A stretch of 64,000 bases of DNA from Daedaleopsis sinensis. Lineage: Eukaryota > Basidiomycota > Agaricomycetes > Polyporales > Polyporaceae. Each line of letters begins with the position of its first letter. Within the stretch, counting starts at the first letter, position 1. Below, piece by piece: positions 47,649 to 59,546 of the stretch. The DNA lies in the NCBI GenBank assembly GCA_033807695.1, contig CM066304.1, positions 3,224,001 to 3,288,000 on the forward strand. Reading direction: 5' to 3'. The notes under the pieces were generated by a model, which was given only the letters and a program-made list of their open reading frames with translations, was not told the origin of the DNA and searched no databases. The position numbers and the translations under genes are program-made.

Positions 47649-47663
47649 TTTATGTATATTTAT
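47649..47663 (-). promoter_or_regulatory. TATA-like element of SCP-E
   Basis: ataaatatacataaa on the minus strand, about 60 bp before the 5' UTR intron donor. Confidence 0.55.
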
Positions 47664-49764
47664 CGCCTGCAACCCATGAGCTGGCTAGGCACTACGACGC
47701 GGTAGTGGCCACTTTGATGTAAGACCACGAAGTGGTCATGGGACGCATGAAACTCCCGGCAGTCTGAGTCTCCGCTCAGCTGTTAGTGTGATGCTCTGTT
47801 GTCGACTACTTGAGTGTTCGTGTGGTGAAGTCCACCGTAAGTAGTCATCAGGGTCCGTCGGGCGACCTACTGAAGCCTACTGAGTTAGCGGCGGATCTGA
47901 GCCGGCATCACCACTGTTTGTAAACCACTGGTGTCACTCGACCCGTCAGTGCACCGCCTCTGTTCCTCTCGCACATACTATCACTTTGCTATCTGAAAAG
48001 CCCCACTAGGCCCCACTGCGGCTCCAGCACAGATCTCAGATATACGCAGTGCATCTACTTAGGAGAGCTTAGGAGGAGGTACAATCACAGACAGTCACCT
48101 ACAGTCCCCTACAGTCACCCACACGCCTGTCTTGCAGCTGGTCCGGCACCGGTCGGGACGTGATGTGAAATGCGAAGCGAAAAAACCTCCAGGCTCCTTC
48201 CCTTTGGTGGCGTCGAACTCCCGAGCTTGAAGGGCCGGTACACGACTACCGAACTCGGTAAGTTGTGGATAATCTAGTATTATTGGGCGCATCTCGGCCG
48301 TGAACTCACCTGTGTGCTTCCTCTGTCTTTGTCCAGTGGCCAGCATACTTACCCGAATGCTCCAGTCTATCACGTTTCAGAATCAAAATGTGCAGGATCA
48401 CTGAAGTATTGACGTACAACACTTACAGGACACTTGTGACGAACCTGGGCCGTGGTCATCATGATCTTGTAGTCATAAGTCCCAAGGTTTAAGTCAGGTT
48501 GAACTAGGACTCGTACTACTAGCTAGTAGTGCCAGTTGTATAGACGTTGGACTGATTGTCAGATCTATGTTTATTTACTCTCCGATTATGTACTATTCAT
48601 CCACATTCATTGTCCGCTTACATTAGTTGATTTCTACTTATTATCACTTTTGCGTTTTGAGGCCCATCTCGACGTCTTCCGAAATCATCATGTGTGATCT
48701 CGTTCTCACTCCTGCGTGCTCGTAAAACCGACCATCATAGTCGTGTTGGGCACGATGAAACAATTTATGTGTAGTATGGTGACCCTTCAGACGTCTCCCA
48801 GTCTGATCCTCAGCATGGTGGGTGGAACACTGGAACACTGGCAGTGTCAGCCCTCAGGCCTCATGATCATAAGGGAGCATAAGGGTCGGACTGAAATTTG
48901 AATCCGGAGCATTTCCAGCAAATTTCCAGAGCCAGGCTCGATTTGCATCCGCCATCAATGTATCATCCAGAGGCACACAAGTTCGCCTAAGTTCGCACAC
49001 CGCGGGGTGAATCGGCCGTCCCTTGAGTTCGGTTGCGCCCCTTCTCAGCCTTCCTCAGCCCGCCGCCCCAGGTTTGTCTCCTCTGTGGACAATGAGACTC
49101 TAGAGGTCGGAAGATCACAGATATGAAACATCTTGGGAAAGTTGGTTAACCGCCCACTGGTACATATGTACTAACACAGACTAACACCATCAGAGACCAT
49201 CAGGGGGCTGGCAGTGGCAGTACTTACATAGGTACTACTTACCTCGGCATGGTCGGTGGACAGGGTCGGATTGGATCCGCGACCCGCAGCGCGTTTTCGT
49301 GTCTGACGTCGCATGATGAGGGCGGGGCAGTGGCAGTGTCAACACGGGGAACTTGAACGTCACCGTGCCATGGGGTAACGGGATAGGTTTCAGGATAAGG
49401 TCCTTTAGAGTGCCCTTCAAGTTACGGCACGCTCAAACCAGTTACAAAAGGTTACAAACGAGTAAGTACGTTGACAATAGAGCGTATTTAGAATTTGGAG
49501 CGGGCGTTGAGGTTTCTCATTGGCCGAGAACGGGCGATCCGATGATACGGCTCTAACATTTACTCCCTCGAATACGCTCTAATATTGATACATGTATTGT
49601 TTCGTTGCATCTCAGGGAAGACAAAGTCATAAAAAACAAGGAATTGAATGATTAAGGTGGCGCTAGATAGTACAAGGGACGCTAAATACTAATACTGCTG
49701 TGAGGCGTGCTAGACGAATCGTAGTGTTAGTGATGAGTTGAAAAACACGGAGCTAACAGGAATG
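47664..49764. other. Long intergenic region, no gene seen
   Basis: About 2.1 kb between SCP-E and SCP-F. Short direct words recur (ctacagtcNcc near 48093-48120; accatcag near 49185-49203). No ORF, tRNA or transposase could be supported. Confidence 0.5.
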
Positions 49765-49777
49765 AACCACTCACCGC

Positions 49778-50293
49778 TCACGAGTGCTCGGAGTGCGAGA
49801 ACTGCAGCCTGAAGTGCGGGTTACTGTACCCGTCACTCTCTTGGATATTGCACAGAACAGGTTCAAGGTAGCCACCGACGAGGCCGTTCCAGGAGCACTC
49901 GTTGATAATCGACTGCAAGTAGCCGGGGCACCAGACACCGTCATGGAGTCTCCATCGTGGGGGGCCGCAGACGTCGATCTTGCATGTACCGGCGATGACC
50001 TGGGTGGTGCATTGCGACCCGCCTACGGTTCGCTGCTCGCATTGACCCGTCAGAATGTGTATCGCGCGCACGCAGTCCGCGACTTTGGGGCTTCCGAGAG
50101 TAGTTTCGCAGACGGGGCGGCGGTCGTCATGCAATTTGGGGCAGGGCGGTTCGGCTGTGATGAGAAGAGGGTGAGCCTCGAATTCGAGGGCGGCGGTCAA
50201 AGAAAACTTACACCTCTCTACGAGCGACATTCCTTCGACGGCGACGGCGCAAGCAAGTGCAGCGGTGTAGATGGCGGTCCAGAGCTTCGTCAT
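49778..50293 (-). CDS. SCP-F: small secreted cysteine-rich protein
   Basis: Exons 50293..50212 and 50154..49778 (TGA), 152 residues. Signal peptide MTKLWTAIYTAALACAVAVEG, close to that of SCP-E. The 57-nt phase-1 intron is in frame and stop-free. Ten mature cysteines with CETTLGSP, QCTTQV, CKIDVCG, CPGYLQSIINECSWNGLVGG and LQFSHSEHS; the C-terminal half is nearest to SCP-A. A 5' UTR intron of 48 nt (50325..50372) and a 3' UTR intron donor (gtgagt at 49774, three bases after the stop) are seen. TATAAG lies at 50434-50439 on the minus strand. Confidence 0.85.
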   Translation of the reverse strand: MTKLWTAIYTAALACAVAVEGMSLVERCKFSLTAALEFEAHPLLITAEPPCPKLHDDRRPVCETTLGSPKVADCVRAIHILTGQCEQRTVGGSQCTTQVIAGTCKIDVCGPPRWRLHDGVWCPGYLQSIINECSWNGLVGGYLEPVLCNIQESDGYSNPHFRLQFSHSEHS

Positions 50294-50433
50294 TGTGAGG
50301 GGCCGGTAGATTGTTGACGCAGAGCTGTAAATTATCAGAGGTTGCTCCTACACTGAACAATGGGAGACTCACAGGAGACGAAGGGTATGAAAAGCTAGTG
50401 CTTGCGGAACGTGCGGCCTGAGACGGGCCCGTA

Positions 50434-50439
50434 CTTATA
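50434..50439 (-). promoter_or_regulatory. TATA box of SCP-F
   Basis: TATAAG about 60 bp before the 5' UTR intron donor. Confidence 0.5.
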
Positions 50440-51407
50440 CCACACTGCCATCAGTCTTGAACGTTGAACTCTTGGGACGATCGTGAGATCTGTCATGGGG
50501 TTGGGGCAGAGTGAAACCACATCCGGGATCGACGCCTGCGTGCCGCTCTGGATTCACAATGCCGTTCATTTCCGAAAGTCATCGGACGTCGTGGGTACGA
50601 GTCGTTCGAGAGGGAATCAAACCTTACATACGACCCATAGTAGCCCATAGTTTGCCATACAAGCAAGTGTCTGCTTCCGAGTCTTCAAGTTAACGCTCGT
50701 CATTCAAGTAGGGCTCAAAGCTAGATTAGCGGTACACGCAAGTAACAGTGCTTGTCGAATCGAAGCCAGTTAACTTTAATGTGGCTCCACAGAAATCCAC
50801 GGTTAACAACCGCGGACCAGAGGTTTCACCTCGGTTGTCAGTTGGCAATATCGATATCGGGAGCCCGAGGGAGCTGGACGATCGGAGTGGCAGTGACCAG
50901 GATCGAGCTCATAGCGCAGCATTGCGCATGTATGTAGCTGAGACCCGGAAGCTATGCTGTTCAAAAATTCACGAAGGGACGAGGAGGAAGGTCAAGCGCC
51001 TCCCGTGATCAAGTCGATCAGCACATGATTGCGACTGTTGTTCCAGGTGGAGGACGTAAAACCGTTTAACGGGAACAAACTTGAACATGTTGTCCAATGT
51101 TGTCTCTCGCGATTACGCCGCAGAATCATAGGGATCGCTCTTTTCTCCACTATGACCGTCCGCCCGTAACTACCTCATAGGCAGACGAACATGCACAGGA
51201 CTTATTAGGACTTATTGAACGGTTATGTGCCTGTCTAGCGTAGTCTAGCGTCCGTCCGTGGAGTAGAGGACAACTGGCGCAACCCGCACGCCCGGTAGTC
51301 ACTAGTCACTGGCCACCTCGTGCACGCGTCCATAGAGACACGGCACCGTGCATACCCCACAATTGAACAGCTCCGCACATTCCAGGACCGCAGGCTGCGT
51401 CCGAACA
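50440..51407. other. Intergenic, no gene seen
   Basis: About 1 kb; only short unsupported ORFs. Confidence 0.45.
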
Positions 51408-52298
51408 TCACGCCCGCAGCGGCCCAAGCCTGGAGCTGAGCGATTGTTGACGTGAGACGGAGCCCGGTAGGTACCCCTTTTCGCGCCCGGCGAGGTGCTG
51501 CCCGTGGAGCCCAACGTCGACCTCGCCCCACCGCGAGACCCGCCCGGCCCGCATGTCCTGCAGCCGCAGGCGGTGGAAGTCGAAGTGGTACGCGAGCACG
51601 GCCGGCCAGTCGTACCTGTCCGCGAACGCGGCCAGCCGCGCGATGTACTGGTGCGAGCCGTCGGCGAGCTGCTGCAGGTGTGCGACGTCCGTGCAGGCCG
51701 CGAGGAGGATTCGAAAGTATGTCGCGAGCGGGTCGAGCAGGCTCGGCAGTGTCGGGTAGTCTTCGGTGCTCGTCCCGGTCGCATCGAAGCCGCGCCCGTG
51801 GCGGTCGAAGGAGACGCGACCCTTCCTGCGGATAGCGTCCGAGTCAAGCTTGTATAGTTCGTCTTCGTTGAACGCGTGATGCATCACCGCGGAGAGGACA
51901 CTGGGCTCGATTGAAGGGAACATATGCCTAAAGCTTGGAGTAGAGTGTGTCGGAAGACGTTGGTGCGATCTAATCGAATCGTTGCTTTGCGATGGAGTGG
52001 GCAGTTGCTGCACTGCGGCAGCTAGTTGTACGAGCTGATCGGAGCTCAGAGTGTAGGTCTCGGGTAGGTTGGACTCTGTGACGAGCCCTGGAGTGTATGA
52101 GTTCGACCCAGTCTTCGCATTCGCATATGGATGCGGCGGGGCTTGACAGCGTACGGGAGACATATCGAGGAAGGAGGTCTTATGGCTTGATGACCCTAGG
52201 CGAAATGATCGAGCGTCGGACCATTCTTGCGAGTCAGTCGTCATATACCCGGTTGGCGATTCGGGATAATCGATGAATGTCGGGTGTGGCGAATTCAT
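51408..52298 (-). CDS. Hypothetical intronless protein, unknown
   Basis: A single 296-residue frame from ATG 52298 to a TGA. The N-terminal 110 residues are Ser/Thr/Pro-rich and polar. The C-terminal half looks folded: FRHMFPSIEPSVLSAVMHHAF, then a stretch TLPSLLDPLATYFRILL, then ADRYDWPAVLAYHFDFH followed by RLRLQDMRAG. The W-xx-VLxYHxxFH pattern recalls short proteins and gag-like ORFs repeated in Agaricomycete genomes, so a domesticated or decayed retroelement origin is possible. No zinc knuckle or catalytic motif is present. In a genome where other genes are intron-rich, the lack of introns is notable. Confidence 0.55.
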   Translation of the reverse strand: MNSPHPTFIDYPESPTGYMTTDSQEWSDARSFRLGSSSHKTSFLDMSPVRCQAPPHPYANAKTGSNSYTPGLVTESNLPETYTLSSDQLVQLAAAVQQLPTPSQSNDSIRSHQRLPTHSTPSFRHMFPSIEPSVLSAVMHHAFNEDELYKLDSDAIRRKGRVSFDRHGRGFDATGTSTEDYPTLPSLLDPLATYFRILLAACTDVAHLQQLADGSHQYIARLAAFADRYDWPAVLAYHFDFHRLRLQDMRAGRVSRWGEVDVGLHGQHLAGREKGYLPGSVSRQQSLSSRLGPLRA

Positions 52299-52920
52299 GT
52301 TGATGTAGCGTACGAGGATGAGTGGGTGGTAGTTGGCGAAGTCTGCAGAAAGCGGGCGAGTATATGACCTATCCGCTGATCAAAGCGAGAGGCACGAAAG
52401 CATCCAATGTGCACGGTTTGATATCGGCTTTGGTAGCTGAGCGATCCCATACTGTCAAAGCACTTTGTGAGATAATCGGAGCCACCCACGAAAAAAGAAG
52501 CTCTTTGGTCCGAGTGCACCTTAGAGAACAAAGTAGACGATTGAGGTGTTCGAAAGGTTCGCAGCTTCGACGATGCCAACTGCGGCAACCGTAACCCTGT
52601 CTGTATTCTCGTTTGACAAACTTTAGACTTCGTCGGCTGGAGGGTTGCTGGACAACCTGGGGATCCGGCGTGCCCTTAGAGGAAGAGTACCCGGATGCTC
52701 GGGCCGGGCGTAATCCCGAATTCCGCGGACTCCGTGAATGCTGCAGTGATTGGTGACATCGCATATATACCTGACCGTCGACGAAAGCATAGATAGTAGG
52801 TCGGACACAACACATGATAGTAATAGTACATCTGCATGCACCGCTATCAGCATCGCACGATGACCGAGGATGTGGAAGGACGACTACTAGTATGCACTCA
52901 CGATACACCGAGCATAAGCA
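52299..52920. other. Intergenic, no gene seen
   Basis: About 0.6 kb between two minus-strand genes; no motif-bearing ORF. Confidence 0.45.
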
Positions 52921-54024
52921 TCAAGCTTTCCCTGCAGCGCCGCTTGCAGCAGCCCTGCGTCTCCTATTTCCCCTCCGTATTTCACCGAGGTCGGCATCAA
53001 TTTCGACCTCCTTCAGTGGCTGGAAAACGTTCAAACTCTTGCCGAGTGTGCCCGGAGCTTGCGCCTGTCCAGCGCCCTTCGCTCTCCGTCGCCCGTTCCC
53101 AGCCCCGCCAGCACCAGCGCCGTACCCCGAGCTCTGACCGCCACCAGAGTGCCCGGAGATTAACGGGAGTGAGAATGGGGATGGCAGCTCCTCCACGGAG
53201 AGCGAATGGGGATTGAGGAGGGGTCCGGTCGTAACAGGCCCTGAGCTGATGGACGCAACCGCTCCGTTCCCCAGGCCAGGATGCCCGCCGGGGGTAGGCG
53301 TAGGCGGGGGAGAGGTCCCCCCTGTCTTGTTTCGCAGTTTGCGCGGCGGACGCGACTGCAGGTCGCCACCACCGTCTGAGCCGGGCCGTGCAATCATCAT
53401 GAGCGGCCGTCATGATGGGTGCTCGCAAGTCGAGATGAGGCCGCTCACCTGCAACCGTGCCTTCGCCATCCTTCTCCTCGCGTGCGCGCCGCCTGCGGTC
53501 TTCGATGCCTTCGAGCATGCGCTCACGGATACGGTCGCGACCGCGCTTCCACTCTTCTTCGACGCGCTCACGTTCTTCGTCGTACGCGATCTGGACGACT
53601 TGCAGCGCGTGTCGTTCCTGGAACTCGGCGGAGGAGAGGAGCGCGCCGCGCTCCAGAGTGAGCGGGTACAGCCGGAGGTTGTATGCTGGGGAGGTTTCCG
53701 GCCGGGTAGACAGTTGAATGGACAAGCTATGGAGGTCGGAGATGGCTTCTGCGTAATGGCGTCCAAGACTGGGGCAGGCGGACGAGAGGGATCGTATGTG
53801 AGCACAAACAGCAGCGTGCAGTGGAGCAGCACGGACGTACTCTTCCCTCCTTTCAACCATCTCCTTCGTGATTTTGCCTACGACCTCCTTCCTCCTTTTG
53901 TCTTTCTTGAATTCCTCGCCCTGTGCACCGCCTACGGACGTTGTAGATGCTACCGACCGCTCGACAGAGGGGAAAGCTCACCATGCGGCCTAGAGCTCGG
54001 TCCGGCGACGGACTCGAAATGCAT
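52921..54024 (-). CDS. Sds3-like domain protein (Sin3-type histone deacetylase corepressor subunit)
   Basis: Exons 54024..53982, 53931..53449 and 53375..52921, 326 residues, introns 50 and 73 nt in phase. The N-terminal two thirds form long charged helices: KITKEMVERREEYVR, YNLRLYPLTLERGALLSS, then YDEERERVEEEWKRGRDRIR and RMLEGIEDRRRRAREEKDGE. A YxxRLxxLxxER opening followed by an ERxxVEEEWxxxRxRxRxRxLExxEDRRRRxREE helix is the Sds3 layout. The C-terminal part is disordered, Pro/Gly-rich, with a conserved-looking LNVFQPLKEVEIDADLGEI near the end. Expected role: scaffold subunit of the Rpd3/Sin3 complex in the nucleus. The start is the first ATG in frame but upstream exons cannot be excluded. 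Confidence 0.7.
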
Positions 54025-54276
54025 CGTGTTGACTGTTTGCACGTCGGTGACGGGTCCTGCGCGAACTTTATGCGAGGTGTGGGACACGGCAAAGACTCCT
54101 GGTTGCGGTGGCATTGGTGCACTGTGGGGGCGTGAAGTTCGTGGAGGATTGTGTTAGAGCAGAGACGGGTACAGGCTTGCTGGTTTGGGGTAAAGGTGTC
54201 TGCTGCGGTTGTGAACCCTGGGAGTTATGGTGGATGGGGTGAAAGGAGGAGCAGAGGACAGACTGGACAGTGCCAA

Positions 54277-54441
54277 CTAGTCGCGGGACGACCGGGCCAC
54301 CGTCAGCGGCGGAGCGCCGGACAGGCGCCTACGCCGATCGACCGCAAATATCCCTGGACCTCCCTGAGGCCGCTTCCCCTCCTCCAAGTTGACTTCATAC
54401 ATCGTGTTGTTCGAGCTCAACAGCAGCAACATATCCCGGCG
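54277..54441 (-). CDS. Short possible protein, unknown
   Basis: From the ATG at about 54429 the minus strand encodes some 51 residues (SSNNTMYEVNLEEGKRPQ, then GGPGIFAVDRRRR) with sensible composition; the frame extends upstream to 54513. The NTMYEVNLEEGKR block looks coding rather than random, but no family is recognised and no intron evidence exists. Confidence 0.3.
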   Translation of the reverse strand, partial: RRDMLLLLSSNNTMYEVNLEEGKRPQGGPGIFAVDRRRRLSGAPPLTVARSSRD

Positions 54442-54740
54442 GCGCGCGAACCCCGAAAAATGCCTGCGAGAGCAGTGGAGGGACGCACTGCACTGGGAGC
54501 GCACGTGCCTCATAACCCAATATAGGACGCGTCACGTCGCGTCGCGTCTCGCCACACACGCGTTCGGCGGTACAAGGTCATTCAAGGGAGTCCGCTGAAA
54601 CACTTCTGAGATGCTATTCGCACGACGCTCTGATACAGTTCTCCCGATCGCTCGTCTCCCTACCGCTATCATGCTGTTCACCTCCGACACGTATCCTTTC
54701 CCATGACGATTCAGAGACCGAGCGCGACACCGCTCACCGC

Positions 54741-57700
54741 TCACGAAGCCTTGAACGTCGGGAACTCTCCGATCCGGAGCTTCGTCGACTGCGAACCGTC
54801 CGAGCCCTACATCAGTATCCGATGCAAGCGACGACGAGAAGAGACGACGGCGCACCCCGAACGGCCACAAAGTGATGTTCGTCGCCGGACCCGTGCATGC
54901 CGGGTTCGTCGGCGGGGCCGCGGCGAACGTGTCGCCTGCAATCTGCCAGTCGACGGGGCACGCCGTCGCAGTGATGGTGAACGGCGGCAGACCGGAGTCG
55001 AAAACCGGGGACGGTAGCTTCCCGCCCGTCGGCGTGCTGCCGTGGAAGGTCAGCGTGGACGGGTCGATGGCGTACTGCCAGGTCTCCGTGACGTCGAACT
55101 CGAGGTCGACCGCGCGCGGCTCCTGCGCGTTCTTCGTGAGCACCTTCTGACTCCGGGCGATGTCAAATGCGTAGTGCAGGGGGCCCCGATGCACCGCGAC
55201 CGAGCCGTGAGGGCGAGACTCTGAGCATTGGAAAACGAAGCTTGGTCAACGCTGGGCATATGTCGGAGCGGACGTAGGTACGCACCGATCGTGATGTCGG
55301 CGGGGAGGTTCAGTGTGAACTTGGTGGTCCCCGCCTTCACGGAGATTGCATGCAGGCCGTTGGATGGGGACACGGCCTTGGCTGCGCCTCCGTTAATGGC
55401 AATGGTCCCCTTGCTGACCCAGCTCGGGATTCGGACGTAGTAAGTGAACGCCTTGTCTGCTTTGATCGTCGTAGTGAGCGTATCGCTGAACGGATACAGA
55501 GTTTCGACCGTGGCCGATACTGAATTTCCTGTGAATCACCGGGTTCGAATCAGCGTTCTCTGAAACGCAACCCACTGGCCGGGGGGGCCGGGGCCAATAG
55601 CGCGAGCCGTGGAGACGGAGCAAACACACCATTTGCAAGAGTGGTATTGACACTGTACGGCCCGAGATAGACGTGCACCAACGACTTCTGGTCAGGTGTC
55701 GCAACGAAGGCGTTGCTGATAAATTTCGGCCACCCCTGCGGGTGATTCACTGTGCAACAACTGCGGGAGAACCAGGGGGCCATGTCAGCGCCGCGGCTAT
55801 ACGGAATCCGTGCGTTCGTCGCATGCTTCTAGCCAAACTTACGGGTAATTTGGCTCGAGTCCAAAGACGTTAGAGTACGGGCTGCGAAGTGAATTGATCC
55901 ATCGTGAGGCCGCTGGCGTCCCACTTGACGTTTCCACAAGGACTCACCCATCGTTCGGGAACGGGTTCCTATCGTGCGGTGAGTATAGTGCGGATCGCAG
56001 TTTCGGGAAGACTTACGGGGTCATATTCTTGGCCGCGATCTGGTTCTGTTGCTGCAGGTATTGACGGGACCACATGTCTATCGAGGAGGTGGTGAAGATC
56101 CGAGTCCGCTCCCGCTATTCCAAACTGCAACCACACATACCTCCGGTCAGGGTAGCAGGAAGCGCGTTGTAGGTGATACGCTCGACCTGTTGCATTGTCA
56201 GGTTCTCCGAAGCCGCGGACGCCGCAGTACGTACCCTGTCAGCAAATTTAGGGTCACCTATGACTTGGTACAAGTATGAGCCGCTAGAGAAACCGGACAC
56301 AATAAGCGCATGGTCTCGGAATAGGCAGCTTGCGGTCTACGCACGAGAACATCGTTTCCTGGCGACAGAGCAGTAAGACATGGACTCGTCGCTACACAGT
56401 ATTTGCGACTTACCACTACGAGGCACAGCTCCGTCCTGGAAGACCAATTTCACATGAGATACCAACCGACCGGAGATTTACAAGGAATAACTAACCCTCT
56501 GGCAGCCTCTAATCCGGCGAGATACTCGTCAGCGGCATATATGCCGGAGGGCCGGCCGTGATATTTGAACAGAAGATCCCATCCTTTGCTCGCCGCATCA
56601 AGGTCTGTGGAACTTCCTGATTAGTGTAGTGATGCGGGACGATGTAAGAGAACGACAGACCGGACTGGTTATGGGTGAAACGGTATGTCGATGGCAGCGC
56701 CTTCAACCCCTCGGCCATATTGACTCCGTGCCAAGTCAGTTCGGGGAAGGGGTTCGGGAGATTGTCAACGGCGACAGTGGGGAAGTACTGTCGCGCAATA
56801 ACAAATTAGGCTAATGAATATCGGTCTGGTTTCGTACACCGACCTTCTCGTTGAAAACATCCTCCCACGGGTCTCCGGTCCACTTGAGCATCTTCATGGT
56901 GTCGATCAGAAGGTCTTCCTGCCCGTCGGGGTGGAAGTCGTACAACCTACGGAGGATCTCGACGTCTGGGTTTAACGACGCATACACGAGGTCGTCACGC
57001 ACCATTGCAACACCATAACGAAGTCCTCCCAGCGTGTGCGTGCCCAGTCCTCGAGACCCTCGCCGTTGTGCAGCATCGTGTTCGCGAGTGACACGAACTT
57101 GTGTAAGGCAGGCACAACACGGGTCGCTAGTGAGGGATCCGCCTCGACCATCTGGATGGCCCCGAAAAAGAACGGGTATCTACCCCAGAGGTAGCGAGGC
57201 TTAGTAGTGTTCACTTCGGGCCCGAGCCAGCCAGTAGAGTCTTGATGGTCAAGAACGTAATCGAGGAACTGCTGAACCTGAGATTGGATCGTCGGGTCGT
57301 CGATGAGGATACCATTTGGTACCATCCCGTTCTACTCCAGCGAGCGCATTGAGTTAATGCATGATGCGTCAGCATGAACGGGCGTGACGCACAAACCAAT
57401 AACTTCCCGCTGGATGGCTTGTAAGATAAGGTGGCAGATGACGGGTCGAAAGACACACCTTCCTCCAGATAGGAGTAGTAGGAATCACCGCCAATCCAAT
57501 CGCTCTGAGACACGCTACGGGAAGGGGCATGAGCGAGGATACGTATTGAGATAACACGTTCACTGACTAGTGATAGAATTCGTGTTCATGTCCCGCTAAG
57601 CCATTAGTTTGAACGACGACCTAGAAGTGATCCTGCATCAGTCTCCACTCCCTCGTTCCCAATTCAAAACCTTCTGGCTACCTGATCGTACAGCCATCCA

Positions 57701-57899
57701 GCCGGCTTTACTGTCCCGAGCGGTAGATTCAGGAACTTCTTGGGTGCAACTGCGGTATGGAGACTTCCAGTCAGCGACGAGCGTGCCATCATAACAGTAC
57801 CACGTAGGCTTTATACGCACGGCCTGAAGGAGCTTGACCATTCACAACGGAATGGGCTGTAAGGGAAGCGATAAGCGAGACGAGGAGTCCCCAGATCAT
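54741..57899 (-). CDS. Secreted GH127-type glycosidase (DUF1680, beta-L-arabinofuranosidase-like), 19 exons
   Basis: Predicted exons, 5' to 3': 57899..57821, 57749..57682, 57620..57568, 57514..57397, 57331..57003, 56946..56844, 56787..56661, 56604..56496, 56435..56414, 56358..56345, 56283..56235, 56186..56141, 56077..56017, 55968..55948, 55881..55843, 55760..55630, 55528..55286, 55220..54856 and 54806..54741. They sum to 680 residues in unbroken phase. Signal peptide [18 protein letters not shown]. Family blocks: [87 protein letters not shown] (candidate catalytic cysteines) and [12 protein letters not shown]. The enzyme should release L-arabinofuranose or similar from plant polysaccharide outside the cell. 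The 57332..57396 intron (donor gtttgt) is the weakest junction. Confidence 0.85.
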
Positions 57900-59500
57900 G
57901 GTGAACGGTCCGTTCGCTGCCTCCTCGACCACTGTGACTAGCATTTTATACCGGGTTTCTTGCTTCTCGACGGTCGAGCCGGCTCCGATGGTCGCTGGAA
58001 GTGAGGACCTCGTGATGAGATAGACGGGAAGGCAGGAAGCGGCGAAGAACAACTGACTTCGGAGGATGGTCACTTATCAGATCTCGCTTTTACTGCGTCT
58101 GCCAGTCCACAATTGACGTCGGTGTGGAGTGCGGCCGGAAAATGCACTCTGCCGCAGAGCGTGCTTATCAAACTTGTGTATCGTATTAGTCCGCGTTTGA
58201 TCCTGATGGGTTGGCGAGGATACGCTGCCAGGGCTTGAAGCTGGCCAGAGAGTAATATGATACTAGCTAGAGTCTAGACACGGTGTAGTGAGTAGCGAGA
58301 AGATGAGCGGCGTATGAGAAGCACGACGACCTACCGGCATGACATCAAGCACTCCTATATCCTCTCAGAGTTTTCCCGGGGCTAATTCAATACGGCCCGA
58401 GAGGCAAATTAGCGGCCCGTGTAAAGTGAACCTCAGCTGGTGCCTGGCCTGCTTCGTTCGTCGAAGTTAGCCTGGTCTGCTATCTACCTGCGGTCCGACA
58501 GAGACGTTTGAGTACAACCAATTGACGTCTAGAGCCGTTTCGCGAAGTGTTCAAGGGCGACGTCTATGTATGATAGCATACGCGATGCTAATATGCGTAT
58601 ACAGCATCACATCTGGAGTCCACGGCCTGAAGAAAGGCGAGTGTTGGCTTGCTGCTTAAGATTGAGTTCGAAGTGGGGGAACGAACACAGGAACTAAGGC
58701 GCCCGTGATCAGATTTATACGGGCGCCAATGGGCAAGTATGCCGCTGTGGGGAGGGGATGATCAGGAGGACTCGAGGAGCAGCTCTGCTCTTCCCACCGC
58801 ACGCCCTGACCACACCGCAAATACATGCAGAGCACTGGACGTTCCCCACCTCCCGTCGAGCCATGAACGGTCCGAAGCGGGTCTGCACACGGCTGCTCTT
58901 CGAAGAAGCAGGATCCACATGCACAAGATAGGTCTTGTTCCCAAGGTTCGCCTAAGGTCCGCCTGACTTGAACTGCTATCGCCTCCCCATGTGAGTCTCT
59001 GTTCTGCTCTCTGTGTCCCCCATCAGCAATTGCCTTACGTCGTTCATCGGTCAGAATCGCCGCCGCGATGCTGCGATGGCGATAGGCCGGTATCAACGTT
59101 GCGCCGCATTGCCCGAGATGGTCCTAGGCGGACCATGCTAATCCGCCAAGATGGCTCCATTCCGGCGGTGCGCTCGAGAAGTACTCAGTCTCTGATCCCG
59201 CAAGGCGGGGTACGGCTATAGTAGTCATTTCTCCGACCCCACTGCCAGCTTTCTCAGCCGTTTGGCTGATCATACCATGTTTGCATCCTGCGTTCGCATG
59301 GCCAGCGGCCTTTATCATGCTGCATGACCGTCCGTCAGGATCCAACGACTATGAATTGACCTGGAACAGCCATGCCTTCATGCTCACGTCGACGTCGCTC
59401 TGTTCTATGATGGTAACTCGAGGCGACGAAGCACACCACGCGGAACTGCGGAAGGCGCAATTGTTCCCTGCTCCATGGTACCGAGGGCCTTCTCGGGCGG
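57900..59500. other. Intergenic, no gene seen
   Basis: About 1.6 kb between two divergent secreted-enzyme genes. ORFs of about 140 codons near 58656-59096 and 59349-59822 lack motifs and splice support. Confidence 0.5.
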
Positions 59501-59508
59501 TATATAAG
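59501..59508 (+). promoter_or_regulatory. TATA box of sedolisin gene
   Basis: TATATAAG, 46-39 bp before the ATG at 59547, which itself has a good context (gccaccATG). Confidence 0.7.
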
Positions 59509-59546
59509 CTCCTCGACCACTGCTCGACTACCAACGATCCGCCACC

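Noticed and set aside
48195..48260. tRNA-like segment (agttcga loop and accgg arm on the minus strand)
   Set aside because: No 7-bp acceptor pairing or proper T-stem could be drawn; the T-loop similarity alone is weak.
55530..55560. gggttcgaatc, a tRNA T-loop look-alike
   Set aside because: Lies in an intron of the GH127-type gene with no D-arm or acceptor stem around it.
58656..59096. Minus-strand 146-codon ORF
   Set aside because: No motif, no splice partners and no promoter element; likely chance.
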